Below, in pieces: positions 17,556 to 25,068 of a stretch of DNA of 64,000 nt. Position 1 is the first letter of the stretch. Each line of letters opens with the position of its first letter. Location of the stretch: positions 186,001 to 250,000 of the forward strand of contig CACGMC010000002.1 in assembly GCA_902574035.1 (NCBI GenBank), in the 5' to 3' direction. The position numbers and the translations under genes are program-made. A model generated the notes under the pieces. The model was not told where the DNA came from. It saw nothing but the letters and a program-made list of their open reading frames with translations, and did not search any database. The stretch is from an uncultured Pelagibacteraceae bacterium (GTDB lineage: Bacteria > Pseudomonadota > Alphaproteobacteria > Pelagibacterales > Pelagibacteraceae).

Positions 17556-18511
17556 TCTTAAACGAAAAAGAATTTGAATATATAGATTCCTCGGAAAAAA
17601 TAACCATTGCAGATTCATTTGTTCATCCTGCTCAAAAATTGGGAACAGGTCATGGAGAAGCAAAATTATATATCGGAAATAAAAGTGATAATCTTTGGAA
17701 TTTTTTTGGATCAGAAGATGGATTTAAAATAAAAAGCTTCTTAGATAAAAATAATTTATTAGAATTTATTCAAGATCTTAAACCTGAATATGAAAATCCT
17801 AACTTACCATATGAAAAAAAGGAAGATTTGCCTAAACATTTTAATGAGAGGAAAGCAAAGATTAAAAGTTTAGAGAATATAATTTGGTTTGATATGAAAT
17901 ATCAATCACATTTAAAAGGTCCAAGGGTTTACCTTAATTCTGATGATGAACATTACCAACTTTTAAGAGAAATACCGTTACCTAGACTGTGTTATTTAAT
18001 TTTTGCGAAATATAAAAATAAAAATGAATATGTTTTTAAAATAAGGTTATTCACTAATTTTAGAGAAATTTCAGAAACAAATGAACATCCACAAGTAATA
18101 AAACAACAAATAAGTCAAATTCCTGCCGGTGATAGATTGCAAACGATTAGGGTAAGAAAAGGACAGCCTGAATTCAGAAAAGCGTTGTTAAAAAAAATAC
18201 CTTACTGCCCAGTTACAACTGTCACAGATGATCGACTTCTAGAGGCCTGTCATATTAAACCAAGAAGTAAATGTTCACAAATAGAGCAGAGTGACTCGAA
18301 TAATGGTATTATGTTAACACCAACCATTCATCAATTATTCGATGATGGTTTTATAACTTTTGAGGAAAAAAGAATTAAAGTTTCTCCTTATATATCAAAA
18401 ATAAATTTACAAAAACTTGGAATAGTTGATGGTCAACTATTTGATTTATTGCCTTTAGATGGTAGAGAAAAATACTTTGAATATCATAAGAACAATATAT
18501 TCAAATCTTAA
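17552..18511 (+). CDS. HNH restriction endonuclease partner of the C5 methyltransferase
   Basis: A 319-residue protein with a C-terminal HNH nuclease domain of the HNH_2 type: RVRKGQPEFRKALL (residues 200-213), EACHIKPRSKC (231-241, first histidine 234), NNGIMLTPTIHQLFDDGFI (asparagine 250/251, last histidine 260). The first 190 residues are of unknown fold and probably carry DNA recognition. The start is inside the methyltransferase stop (ATGA), so both are co-translated, the expected arrangement for a type II system. Restriction activity is inferred from domain and context. Confidence 0.8.
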   Translation: MILNEKEFEYIDSSEKITIADSFVHPAQKLGTGHGEAKLYIGNKSDNLWNFFGSEDGFKIKSFLDKNNLLEFIQDLKPEYENPNLPYEKKEDLPKHFNERKAKIKSLENIIWFDMKYQSHLKGPRVYLNSDDEHYQLLREIPLPRLCYLIFAKYKNKNEYVFKIRLFTNFREISETNEHPQVIKQQISQIPAGDRLQTIRVRKGQPEFRKALLKKIPYCPVTTVTDDRLLEACHIKPRSKCSQIEQSDSNNGIMLTPTIHQLFDDGFITFEEKRIKVSPYISKINLQKLGIVDGQLFDLLPLDGREKYFEYHKNNIFKS

Positions 18512-19344
18512 GTACTTTTAAGTCTATTTTTATCATAAAAATATTTATACAAGTTACAACCACAATTTTCAGGCGGGTTTGGTGGTTCTTTTAAACTTAA
18601 CATATCAATTAGTTTGGTTATTTTATCTAAATAATTGTCTATATCTATTTTAACCTTTTCAAATTTGTATGAGAATGGAACACTAAAACCTTTCTCTAAA
18701 TTTATTTTACCTACTGGTAATTCTTCTTCAGGATAAACAAAAACTAATCCAAATAAAGATGGCTTATCAGATATTGATATCTGTTTGATTTTTTCTAAAT
18801 TCTTTTCAGCACCTGCATTAATTTTTGCTGGATCAATTGATCTTGGATATCTTTTTTTGTATCTTTCTTTTAGAAATTCAATATTTGTCTCTAAATTTGA
18901 ATATAATAAAAAATATGAGTGAAGCTGAGGATCGTATTCATCCACCTTATGCTTTAATTTTGAGTCGTTAAAAGTATAGTCTTTAGAATTTTTTTTCTTA
19001 AATTTTGAGGTCTTGTAATCAATTATCCCACAAGAGCCATCATCAAATTTAATAATGGCATCACCTTTTCCCATTAATCTAAAAGGTCTTTCTTTATTAT
19101 CATATAAAACCTTGGAATAAAAATATTCATTTAAAGGATCGATCACTTGGCCTGGTTTCAAGCTTTCATCAATTTTATTACTATCGCCTAAAAAAAAATT
19201 TTTTTCTATTCCATCTAATGTGCCTGTTATACCGGCAGAAATAGAATTATTTTGTAAATTATAATTCTGTTTCATATACAAACAATGACTACAAAGATAA
19301 GATAATGAACTTGGAGTAAGAACTATTTCTTTATTATTCATCAA
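18508..19344 (-). CDS. RecB/Cas4-like PD-(D/E)XK nuclease with four-cysteine signature
   Basis: A 278-residue stand-alone nuclease-like protein. The core reads GKGDAIIKF (first metal-binding aspartate), IIDYKTSK (the D-x-K part) and YDPQLHSY, the Q-x-x-x-Y feature typical of RecB-family exonucleases. Cysteines 18 and 21 near the N-terminus and 261 and 263 near the C-terminus enclose the core, as in Cas4 and AddB enzymes that hold an iron-sulfur cluster. Here the C-terminal pair is C-x-C, so the metal is uncertain. It converges on the HNH gene (4-bp overlap) and lies 17 bp upstream of lpxB. Role unknown: repair or defence. Confidence 0.78.
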   Translation of the reverse strand: MMNNKEIVLTPSSLSYLCSHCLYMKQNYNLQNNSISAGITGTLDGIEKNFFLGDSNKIDESLKPGQVIDPLNEYFYSKVLYDNKERPFRLMGKGDAIIKFDDGSCGIIDYKTSKFKKKNSKDYTFNDSKLKHKVDEYDPQLHSYFLLYSNLETNIEFLKERYKKRYPRSIDPAKINAGAEKNLEKIKQISISDKPSLFGLVFVYPEEELPVGKINLEKGFSVPFSYKFEKVKIDIDNYLDKITKLIDMLSLKEPPNPPENCGCNLYKYFYDKNRLKST

Positions 19345-19361
19345 TCAATTTAACCACTTTT

Positions 19362-20492
19362 TTAAAGTTTATTTTTTAGTATATCTGAAACTAAATCGGT
19401 TGGTAAGTTCTTTGTTTTAAAGCTTTCTAAAACTTTTTCAGTATTAGAAATTTGTTTTTTTATTTTATTTTGATCTTCTAAGAAACTAGAAACTAATTTA
19501 CAAATTTCTTTAGGGTTACACTTTGATTGTAATAATTCAGGAATAATCATCTGTCCTGCAGCGATATTTAATATATTCGCATATTTAATTTTTACTAACA
19601 TTTTTACAATTAAAAAATTTATAAAATTCATCTTGTAAATAATTATTGAAGGTATTTTTCTTTTACTTATTTCAAGAGAAATGGTGCCAGATTTTGAAAC
19701 AGCAAAAATTGATTTTTTTAGTATGTGATCTTTAATCTTATCATCAGAAATAATTTCTGTATTATTAATTTGGCTTTTATTAATTATATTTTCTAAATTA
19801 GATCTTTGCGCTTTTGTCGAGTGAAAAACATATAAAAAATCTTCATACTTTTCATTCATGAGTTTAATAAAGTCTAATAATATTGGAGTAAGTTTTTTAA
19901 CTTCACTATCTCTACTTCCTGGAAAAACAGAAATAATTGCTTTATTTTTTTTGATAACTTGATTAAGTTCAATCTTGTCTTCTTTGTTGGTTTCTAAAAG
20001 TGGATGACCAACAAACTCACAACTTACATTTTCCTTTTCCCAATATTTTTTTTCAAATTTAAATAAAAGCAAAATATGATCGATAAATTTTTTAATCTTC
20101 TTTACTCTTCCCTCTCTCCACACCCAAACCTGTGGGGCTACAAAATGTATTGTTTTTATATTTGGTGAATTATTTTTTACCTTTTCAGCAACTCGTAATG
20201 TGAAATCTGGACTGTCTACTGAAAACAAAATATCTGGTTTAAACTCTAATATTTTTTGAGAAGTTTCATTTATTTTTCTCTTAATTGTAAATAAGTTTAG
20301 TAATACCCGAGTAAAACCTAAGTATGTTACCTCGCTAAGTTTTGAGATTGAATTTATTCCTAAAGATTTAAGTTCTTCTCCACCCAAGCAAAGATAGGTG
20401 ATGCTTGGATCTTTAATTTTTAGTTTAGAGATAACTTTAGCAGCTAATTTATCTCCTGAAGGTTCGCCTGTTAAAATAAAGATTTTCTTCAT
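19362..20492 (-). CDS. lpxB: Lipid-A-disaccharide synthase
   Basis: A peripheral membrane glycosyltransferase (GT19) that joins UDP-2,3-diacylglucosamine and lipid X to the lipid A disaccharide. The 376-residue protein shows ILTGEPSGDKLAA at the N-terminus, FVAPQVWVWREGRVKKI, EFVGHPLLE, FPGSRDSEV and SKSGTISLEI. It is the last gene of the minus-strand lpx cluster and overlaps the sugar dehydrogenase gene by 4 bp. Confidence 0.95.
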   Translation of the reverse strand: MKKIFILTGEPSGDKLAAKVISKLKIKDPSITYLCLGGEELKSLGINSISKLSEVTYLGFTRVLLNLFTIKRKINETSQKILEFKPDILFSVDSPDFTLRVAEKVKNNSPNIKTIHFVAPQVWVWREGRVKKIKKFIDHILLLFKFEKKYWEKENVSCEFVGHPLLETNKEDKIELNQVIKKNKAIISVFPGSRDSEVKKLTPILLDFIKLMNEKYEDFLYVFHSTKAQRSNLENIINKSQINNTEIISDDKIKDHILKKSIFAVSKSGTISLEISKRKIPSIIIYKMNFINFLIVKMLVKIKYANILNIAAGQMIIPELLQSKCNPKEICKLVSSFLEDQNKIKKQISNTEKVLESFKTKNLPTDLVSDILKNKL

Positions 20493-21550
20493 TTAAACAT
20501 TCTCCAAATACTGCCGTTATCAGAAATTAAATAAATTTCTCCTGTTTTTTTATGAATTTTAATATCTCTTATTCTTCCAATATTTCCCTTAAATATTATT
20601 TGTTCAACAACAAATGAGTCTTTAAAACTAATTTTTCTTAATGACTGATCTTTTAACGCTGTAACAAGTGCATCTCCATTCCATTCCTTAAATTCTTCCC
20701 CTTTGTAAATTGCAATTGCACTTGCTGCTATAGATGGTACCCAGTATTTTATAGCCTTGGTAAATCCTGGCTTCCATTTTGGACCAATTTTTGTTCCACT
20801 ATAATTAGTCCCACCCCATCCTAATATTTTCCAACCATAATTTTCACCATAGTTTGCTGTACCAAACCAATCACCTCCCTTTGCGCCATGATTGCTTAAA
20901 TAAATTTTATCATCAAATGGTGATAAAGCCATTCCTTGAGGATTTCTTACGCCTATCTGATAAATTTCAGGTAACCAATCATTTTTGTTTTTAAATTTTG
21001 GATTATCTTTTGGGATAGACCCATCTAAATTTATTCTAATAATACTGCCAGGATGCTTTTGAGGATCTTGGGCAATCATTCCCTCACCTCTTTCTCCAGC
21101 CGTTATGAAAAGTTTGTCTTTTTTTATAACTAATCGTGAACCAAAATGATATCCAGAATTAATTGGGGGTTCAGCTCTAAAAATATTTTTAAAACTTATA
21201 TTTTTATTATTAAATACTCCTCTTGCAACAGACGTGCTAGAATGCCAATTACCTCTATTTTCAGAATATGAAACATAAACATATTCATCATGAAATAAAA
21301 CATCTAACAAACCACCTTGCCCATCTTCTAATACGGATAAATTATGTTTAATAACCGATTTTGTTTTATCTTTTAAATTTACAACTAAAAGATTTCCAGG
21401 TTTTTCTGTAATTAAAATATTAGTTTCATCAATGAAAGATAAACTCCATGGTTTGTTCAACCCATCTAATATTTTGATAAGTTTTATTTCAGAGGAATAT
21501 GAGTAGGAAAAGGTAAAATATATTAAAAGTGATAAGAACGTTTTTTTCAT
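20489..21550 (-). CDS. PQQ-dependent sugar dehydrogenase of the GSDH family
   Basis: A 353-residue exported protein with signal peptide (residues 1-19) and a glucose/sorbosone dehydrogenase-type six-bladed propeller: LNKPWSLSFIDETNILITEK, GQGGLLDVLFHDEY, YHFGSRLVIKKDKLFITAGE, RNPQGMALSP and the YGENYGWKILGWG stretch. Family members such as E. coli YliI oxidise aldose sugars in the periplasm using pyrroloquinoline quinone. It overlaps lpxB and lpxI by 4 bp each, so it is embedded in the lipid A operon, which is unusual. Whether this organism has PQQ cannot be seen here. Confidence 0.88.
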   Translation of the reverse strand: MKKTFLSLLIYFTFSYSYSSEIKLIKILDGLNKPWSLSFIDETNILITEKPGNLLVVNLKDKTKSVIKHNLSVLEDGQGGLLDVLFHDEYVYVSYSENRGNWHSSTSVARGVFNNKNISFKNIFRAEPPINSGYHFGSRLVIKKDKLFITAGERGEGMIAQDPQKHPGSIIRINLDGSIPKDNPKFKNKNDWLPEIYQIGVRNPQGMALSPFDDKIYLSNHGAKGGDWFGTANYGENYGWKILGWGGTNYSGTKIGPKWKPGFTKAIKYWVPSIAASAIAIYKGEEFKEWNGDALVTALKDQSLRKISFKDSFVVEQIIFKGNIGRIRDIKIHKKTGEIYLISDNGSIWRMFK

Positions 21551-22341
21551 TTTGATAAAATAAACATTTTGTTTTTATTTGCAAAATTAATACATTTTTT
21601 TCTCTCTAAAAAAATATTTTGTTTATTCTTTACAACAATACCTTTTAAGCCTGCTAACTTACATTGTTTTAAAGTTTTTAATCCAACAGTTGGTAAATCA
21701 ACTCTTAGGTCTTGTTTTTTTTTGGGAAATTTGACTAGTACTCCATTATTTTTAAATTTCTTATTTTTTGATTTTTTTAACAAATTTTGAGTACCTCCTC
21801 TTCCTTCAATAGCTATAAGTTTATTATTTCTGACTACTGTGCCTTGGCTGAAGTTATATTTATTCAATTTATTTAATATTAAAATAGCCTTATTAATATC
21901 AGCGTTATCAACTCTGCTTGGTTTAATTTTTGTATAGATACCTTTTTTTAAAGTTAGCTCAGGACTAAAAAATAAAGAGCTTATGGTTATAATCTTTTCT
22001 CTTTTAAAGATTTCAATTATTTCTTTCAAAATAGCTGCATCACCTATCCTAGAGCTTTTTATAATTCGTGGCATGTAATAAACACCCTTAAAGTCTAATC
22101 TTAATTTAGAAAAATTGGGTTTTGTTACTTTTCCTGCAAAGAGTACCTTTTTGCATTTATTTTCTTTAAGTAAATTTATAATTTTTCCAAATTGACCAAT
22201 AGATACTTTTTTAGAGTTTTTATCTTTTTTAAATGTCCTTTTTTTACTTAAATCTATAATTAAATATTTTAATTTTTTTCTTTTAATTTTTTTTAGTATT
22301 TCTTTTGGAAAATCAGTATCTCCGAATATTAGTCCAATCAT
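21547..22341 (-). CDS. lpxI: UDP-2,3-diacylglucosamine pyrophosphatase LpxI
   Basis: A DUF1009-family enzyme that hydrolyses UDP-2,3-diacylglucosamine to lipid X, replacing LpxH in Alphaproteobacteria. The 264-residue protein shows the N-terminal IGLIFGDTDFPKEI, the central ILKEIIEIFKREKI stretch and the conserved C-terminal VDLPTVGLKTLKQCKLAGLK. Its position between lpxA and lpxB is the classic location and supports the call. It abuts lpxA with a one-base overlap. Confidence 0.92.
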   Translation of the reverse strand: MIGLIFGDTDFPKEILKKIKRKKLKYLIIDLSKKRTFKKDKNSKKVSIGQFGKIINLLKENKCKKVLFAGKVTKPNFSKLRLDFKGVYYMPRIIKSSRIGDAAILKEIIEIFKREKIITISSLFFSPELTLKKGIYTKIKPSRVDNADINKAILILNKLNKYNFSQGTVVRNNKLIAIEGRGGTQNLLKKSKNKKFKNNGVLVKFPKKKQDLRVDLPTVGLKTLKQCKLAGLKGIVVKNKQNIFLERKKCINFANKNKMFILSK

Positions 22342-23123
22342 TATTTAGATAATGGTGTGCAAATAGGTCTTTTTTTATCTTTTTCTATAAAATCAATTAC
22401 CTCTTTAACTAAATCATTCTTTTTAAATTCGCCGTTAATATTAGCTAAATTTTCGTGAAGTTTATCTGACGAGAAGATCTTTTTATAAGCTGTATCTAAT
22501 TCTAAAATTTTTTTATTTTCATATTTTTTTCTCCTTAATCCAATTAAATTTATACCTTGTAAGTAATTCCTGTTACCAAACGATAAACCGAATGGAATAA
22601 CATCTTTAAGTACTCCCGTCATACCTCCTATCATCGCCAATCTTCCTATTCTTGTAAATTGTTGAACTGCTGAATTTCCTCCAATAACAACTGAGTCTTC
22701 TAATGTAACATGCCCCCCTAAAGGAACGTTGTTAGCTATGACAACATTATTACCAACTTTACAATCATGAGCTATGTGTGAGGAGATCATAAATAGACAA
22801 TTATTTCCTATAACTGTTTCACCTCCTCCTCCCTCTGTGCCTGGATTTATTGTTACATATTCTCTGATCATGTTGTTTTCACCAATTAAAACGCTATTTG
22901 ACTCTCCTTTGTACTTTAAATCTTGTGGCATAGTACCAATACTTGCAAATGGAAAAATTTTTGTGCCTTTGCCTATTTTCGTATTCCCTTCTATGTGAAC
23001 ATTAGAGATTAGTTCTACATCTTCTTGCAGCTCTACATTTGGTCCGATGTAACAAAAAGGACCAACTTTAACGTTATTCCCTATTTTTGCTTTTTTATCT
23101 ACAAAACTTGAATTGTGTATCAT
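22341..23123 (-). CDS. lpxA: UDP-N-acetylglucosamine acyltransferase
   Basis: This enzyme adds the first R-3-hydroxyacyl chain to UDP-GlcNAc in lipid A synthesis. The 260-residue protein is a left-handed beta helix of hexapeptide repeats with the catalytic histidine region SSHIAHDCKVGNNV and the VIGGNSAVQQF and RIGRLAMIGG motifs, followed by an alpha-helical C-terminus with GLRRKKY. Length is normal. It follows fabZ by 1 bp. Confidence 0.96.
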   Translation of the reverse strand: MIHNSSFVDKKAKIGNNVKVGPFCYIGPNVELQEDVELISNVHIEGNTKIGKGTKIFPFASIGTMPQDLKYKGESNSVLIGENNMIREYVTINPGTEGGGGETVIGNNCLFMISSHIAHDCKVGNNVVIANNVPLGGHVTLEDSVVIGGNSAVQQFTRIGRLAMIGGMTGVLKDVIPFGLSFGNRNYLQGINLIGLRRKKYENKKILELDTAYKKIFSSDKLHENLANINGEFKKNDLVKEVIDFIEKDKKRPICTPLSK

Positions 23124-23124
23124 T

Positions 23125-23580
23125 TTACTTCCTATCTACTATAGTCGCTGACCACTCGGCATCTGCCATTCTTTTTCCTTCAACTTTTGCTGTTCCTTTA
23201 TATTTCCATACTCTACCGTGAGATCTTATCGCTTCTATTTCTAAGTGCAGTTCACAATCTGGTAAAACTGGATTTCTAAATTTTGCTTTTTCGACACTCA
23301 TTAAATAAACTAACTTATTGTCGTATTCTTTAGGATCAATACCACATGCTGTTAGTGCTGCTGCAGCCTGACCGAATGCCTCTACAATTAAAACTCCTGG
23401 CATTACTGGTTGGCCTGGAAAATGTCCTTGAACATAGAATCCATCTTTTTTCACATTCATTATTGCCGTAGCAGATTTCAAATGAATAATTTTGGTAAGC
23501 TTATCTATAAGGAGCATAGGTGCTCTATGTGGAAGTAATTGCTCAATTTCTTTTCTGTCAATAGTATCTTTTTTAATCAT
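23125..23580 (-). CDS. fabZ: 3-hydroxyacyl-ACP dehydratase FabZ
   Basis: A hot-dog fold dehydratase of fatty acid elongation that shares the hydroxyacyl-ACP pool with LpxA and LpxD. The 151-residue protein has LLPHRAPMLLID, the catalytic histidine/proline loop GHFPGQPVMPGVLIVEAFGQ and MSVEKAKFRNPVLPD. Located between lpxD and lpxA with 1-bp gaps, the conserved order. Confidence 0.96.
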   Translation of the reverse strand: MIKKDTIDRKEIEQLLPHRAPMLLIDKLTKIIHLKSATAIMNVKKDGFYVQGHFPGQPVMPGVLIVEAFGQAAAALTACGIDPKEYDNKLVYLMSVEKAKFRNPVLPDCELHLEIEAIRSHGRVWKYKGTAKVEGKRMADAEWSATIVDRK

Positions 23581-23581
23581 T

Positions 23582-24541
23582 TTATTTTTTTTTTAAGAAT
23601 TCTTTAAGTGGGACTGCTGGATATCCCATCACAATTGTATCATCAGGTATATCTTTTACTACTCCGCTGCCCCCACCAATTTTAACATTATTTCCAATTT
23701 TTAAGTGTCCTGAAACTCCAGCTTGACCTCCTATTGAAACATTATTTCCCAAGGTAGAACTGCCCGCGAACCCTACTTGACCGGCTATCATGCAGTTCTC
23801 ACCAACATTTACATTGTGTGCCATATGAACTTGATTATCTAAGAAAGTATTTTTTCCTATTACAGTATTACCAATAGATCCCCTATCAATTGTGCAAGAA
23901 GCACCTATTTCAACATTATCTTCTAGTATTACTTTACCTACATGAGGAAATCTTAAATTTTTTCCTTTTAGTGGTATAAATCCAAATCCTTTTAAACCAA
24001 TTTTAGCTCCATCTTGAATGACAACATTATTGCCTACCACTGTATTTTTAATCATTATTTGTGATCCGATTGTACAACTTTTACCTATTAAAACATTTTT
24101 TTCTATAATTGTATTGCTTCCTATTATAGAGGATTTACCTATTTTTACGTTTTTTCCAATTAAAACATTATTACCAAATTTTACGCCAGGAAATTTTGAT
24201 TTATTTGGTTTTTTAAGTGAATTATCAGGATAATCTAAATCTGCGTTAGGATAAAATTTCGATGTAACTTTGGCCAACTCAAATAGCACACTTTTTACTA
24301 TTATTGCCTCACAAGTTTTAGGCAAATATCTTTTTAAATTTTCCTTAGTTATACAGCTCCCTGCTTTTGTTTTTTCCGCTAAATTTTTGTATTTCAAAGA
24401 GTCAAAAAAAGTTAAATCTAGTTTACCAGCTTTATCTAGGGTTTTTATGTCATTTACTTTGTTATTTGAAGTTGAGTGGGAAGGGAATAAAATATTTAAT
24501 TTAAAAGGTCCTTTGCTTTCAAAAAAAATATTTTTTGACAT
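23582..24541 (-). CDS. lpxD: UDP-3-O-acylglucosamine N-acyltransferase
   Basis: This enzyme adds the second hydroxyacyl chain in lipid A synthesis. The 319-residue protein has an N-terminal uridine-binding domain (about 1-100) and a long left-handed beta helix with GFGFIPLKG, the catalytic QVHMAHNVNVGENCMIAGQV, and ending VVKDIPDDTIVMGYPAVP. Slightly shorter than the usual 340 residues. It overlaps the skp start by one base. Confidence 0.95.
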   Translation of the reverse strand: MSKNIFFESKGPFKLNILFPSHSTSNNKVNDIKTLDKAGKLDLTFFDSLKYKNLAEKTKAGSCITKENLKRYLPKTCEAIIVKSVLFELAKVTSKFYPNADLDYPDNSLKKPNKSKFPGVKFGNNVLIGKNVKIGKSSIIGSNTIIEKNVLIGKSCTIGSQIMIKNTVVGNNVVIQDGAKIGLKGFGFIPLKGKNLRFPHVGKVILEDNVEIGASCTIDRGSIGNTVIGKNTFLDNQVHMAHNVNVGENCMIAGQVGFAGSSTLGNNVSIGGQAGVSGHLKIGNNVKIGGGSGVVKDIPDDTIVMGYPAVPLKEFLKKK

Positions 24542-25068
24542 TAATTTAAATTAATTGATTTAAATTCCTTATTTAAAATTTCAATAATTTGAGATGTAAT
24601 TTCGAATTTTTTATCGCCCATTAAGACATTTTTTTTATCAATAACTACCGCGATATTGTTTTCTTGCATGTATTTACCTAATATGGGGTTAAGATTTTTT
24701 AACATTTCGTCACCGGCTCTCTTTCTTTTTTTGGCAACTTCTCTTATTGATTTTTCTCTTTCTTTATTAAGTTCAAACACCTTTTTTCTTAGTGCATCAG
24801 CTTTTTTTTTATATTCCTCTTTTGAGAGAGCGTTTTTTTGACTTATAATTTTATTTTCCTCTTCTTTTAATTTTTTTGCTGTATCATTGAATTTTTTATT
24901 AGAACTGTTTAAAAGATTTTTTAAATAATCCTGAGCTTTTTTTCCTGCTTTACTTTCATTCATTACCCTAGAATAGTCTACAAAATAAATATCACTAGCT
25001 AAAGTTTTTTCCTCATTTGAAAAAATAAAGATGGATATAAATAAAATTATTTTGAATAAATTTTTCAT
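24541..25068 (-). CDS. skp: OmpH/Skp periplasmic chaperone
   Basis: A 175-residue exported protein with signal peptide (residues 1-24, ending TLASD) and the OmpH family start IYFVDYSRVMNESKAGK, then a long charged coiled-coil (about 60-120) forming the tentacles that hold unfolded outer-membrane proteins, and the C-terminal IAVVIDKKNVL strand. It directly follows bamA, which inserts such proteins into the outer membrane. Confidence 0.9.
   Translation of the reverse strand: MKNLFKIILFISIFIFSNEEKTLASDIYFVDYSRVMNESKAGKKAQDYLKNLLNSSNKKFNDTAKKLKEEENKIISQKNALSKEEYKKKADALRKKVFELNKEREKSIREVAKKRKRAGDEMLKNLNPILGKYMQENNIAVVIDKKNVLMGDKKFEITSQIIEILNKEFKSINLN

Noticed and set aside
16395-18511. Assignment of a recognition sequence to the R-M system
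   Set aside because: The target-recognition region has no match I can verify by eye; any stated site would be a guess.
18508-19344. Call as a CRISPR Cas4 protein
   Set aside because: No CRISPR array or other cas gene is in the window and the C-terminal cysteine pattern differs; only the nuclease family can be supported.
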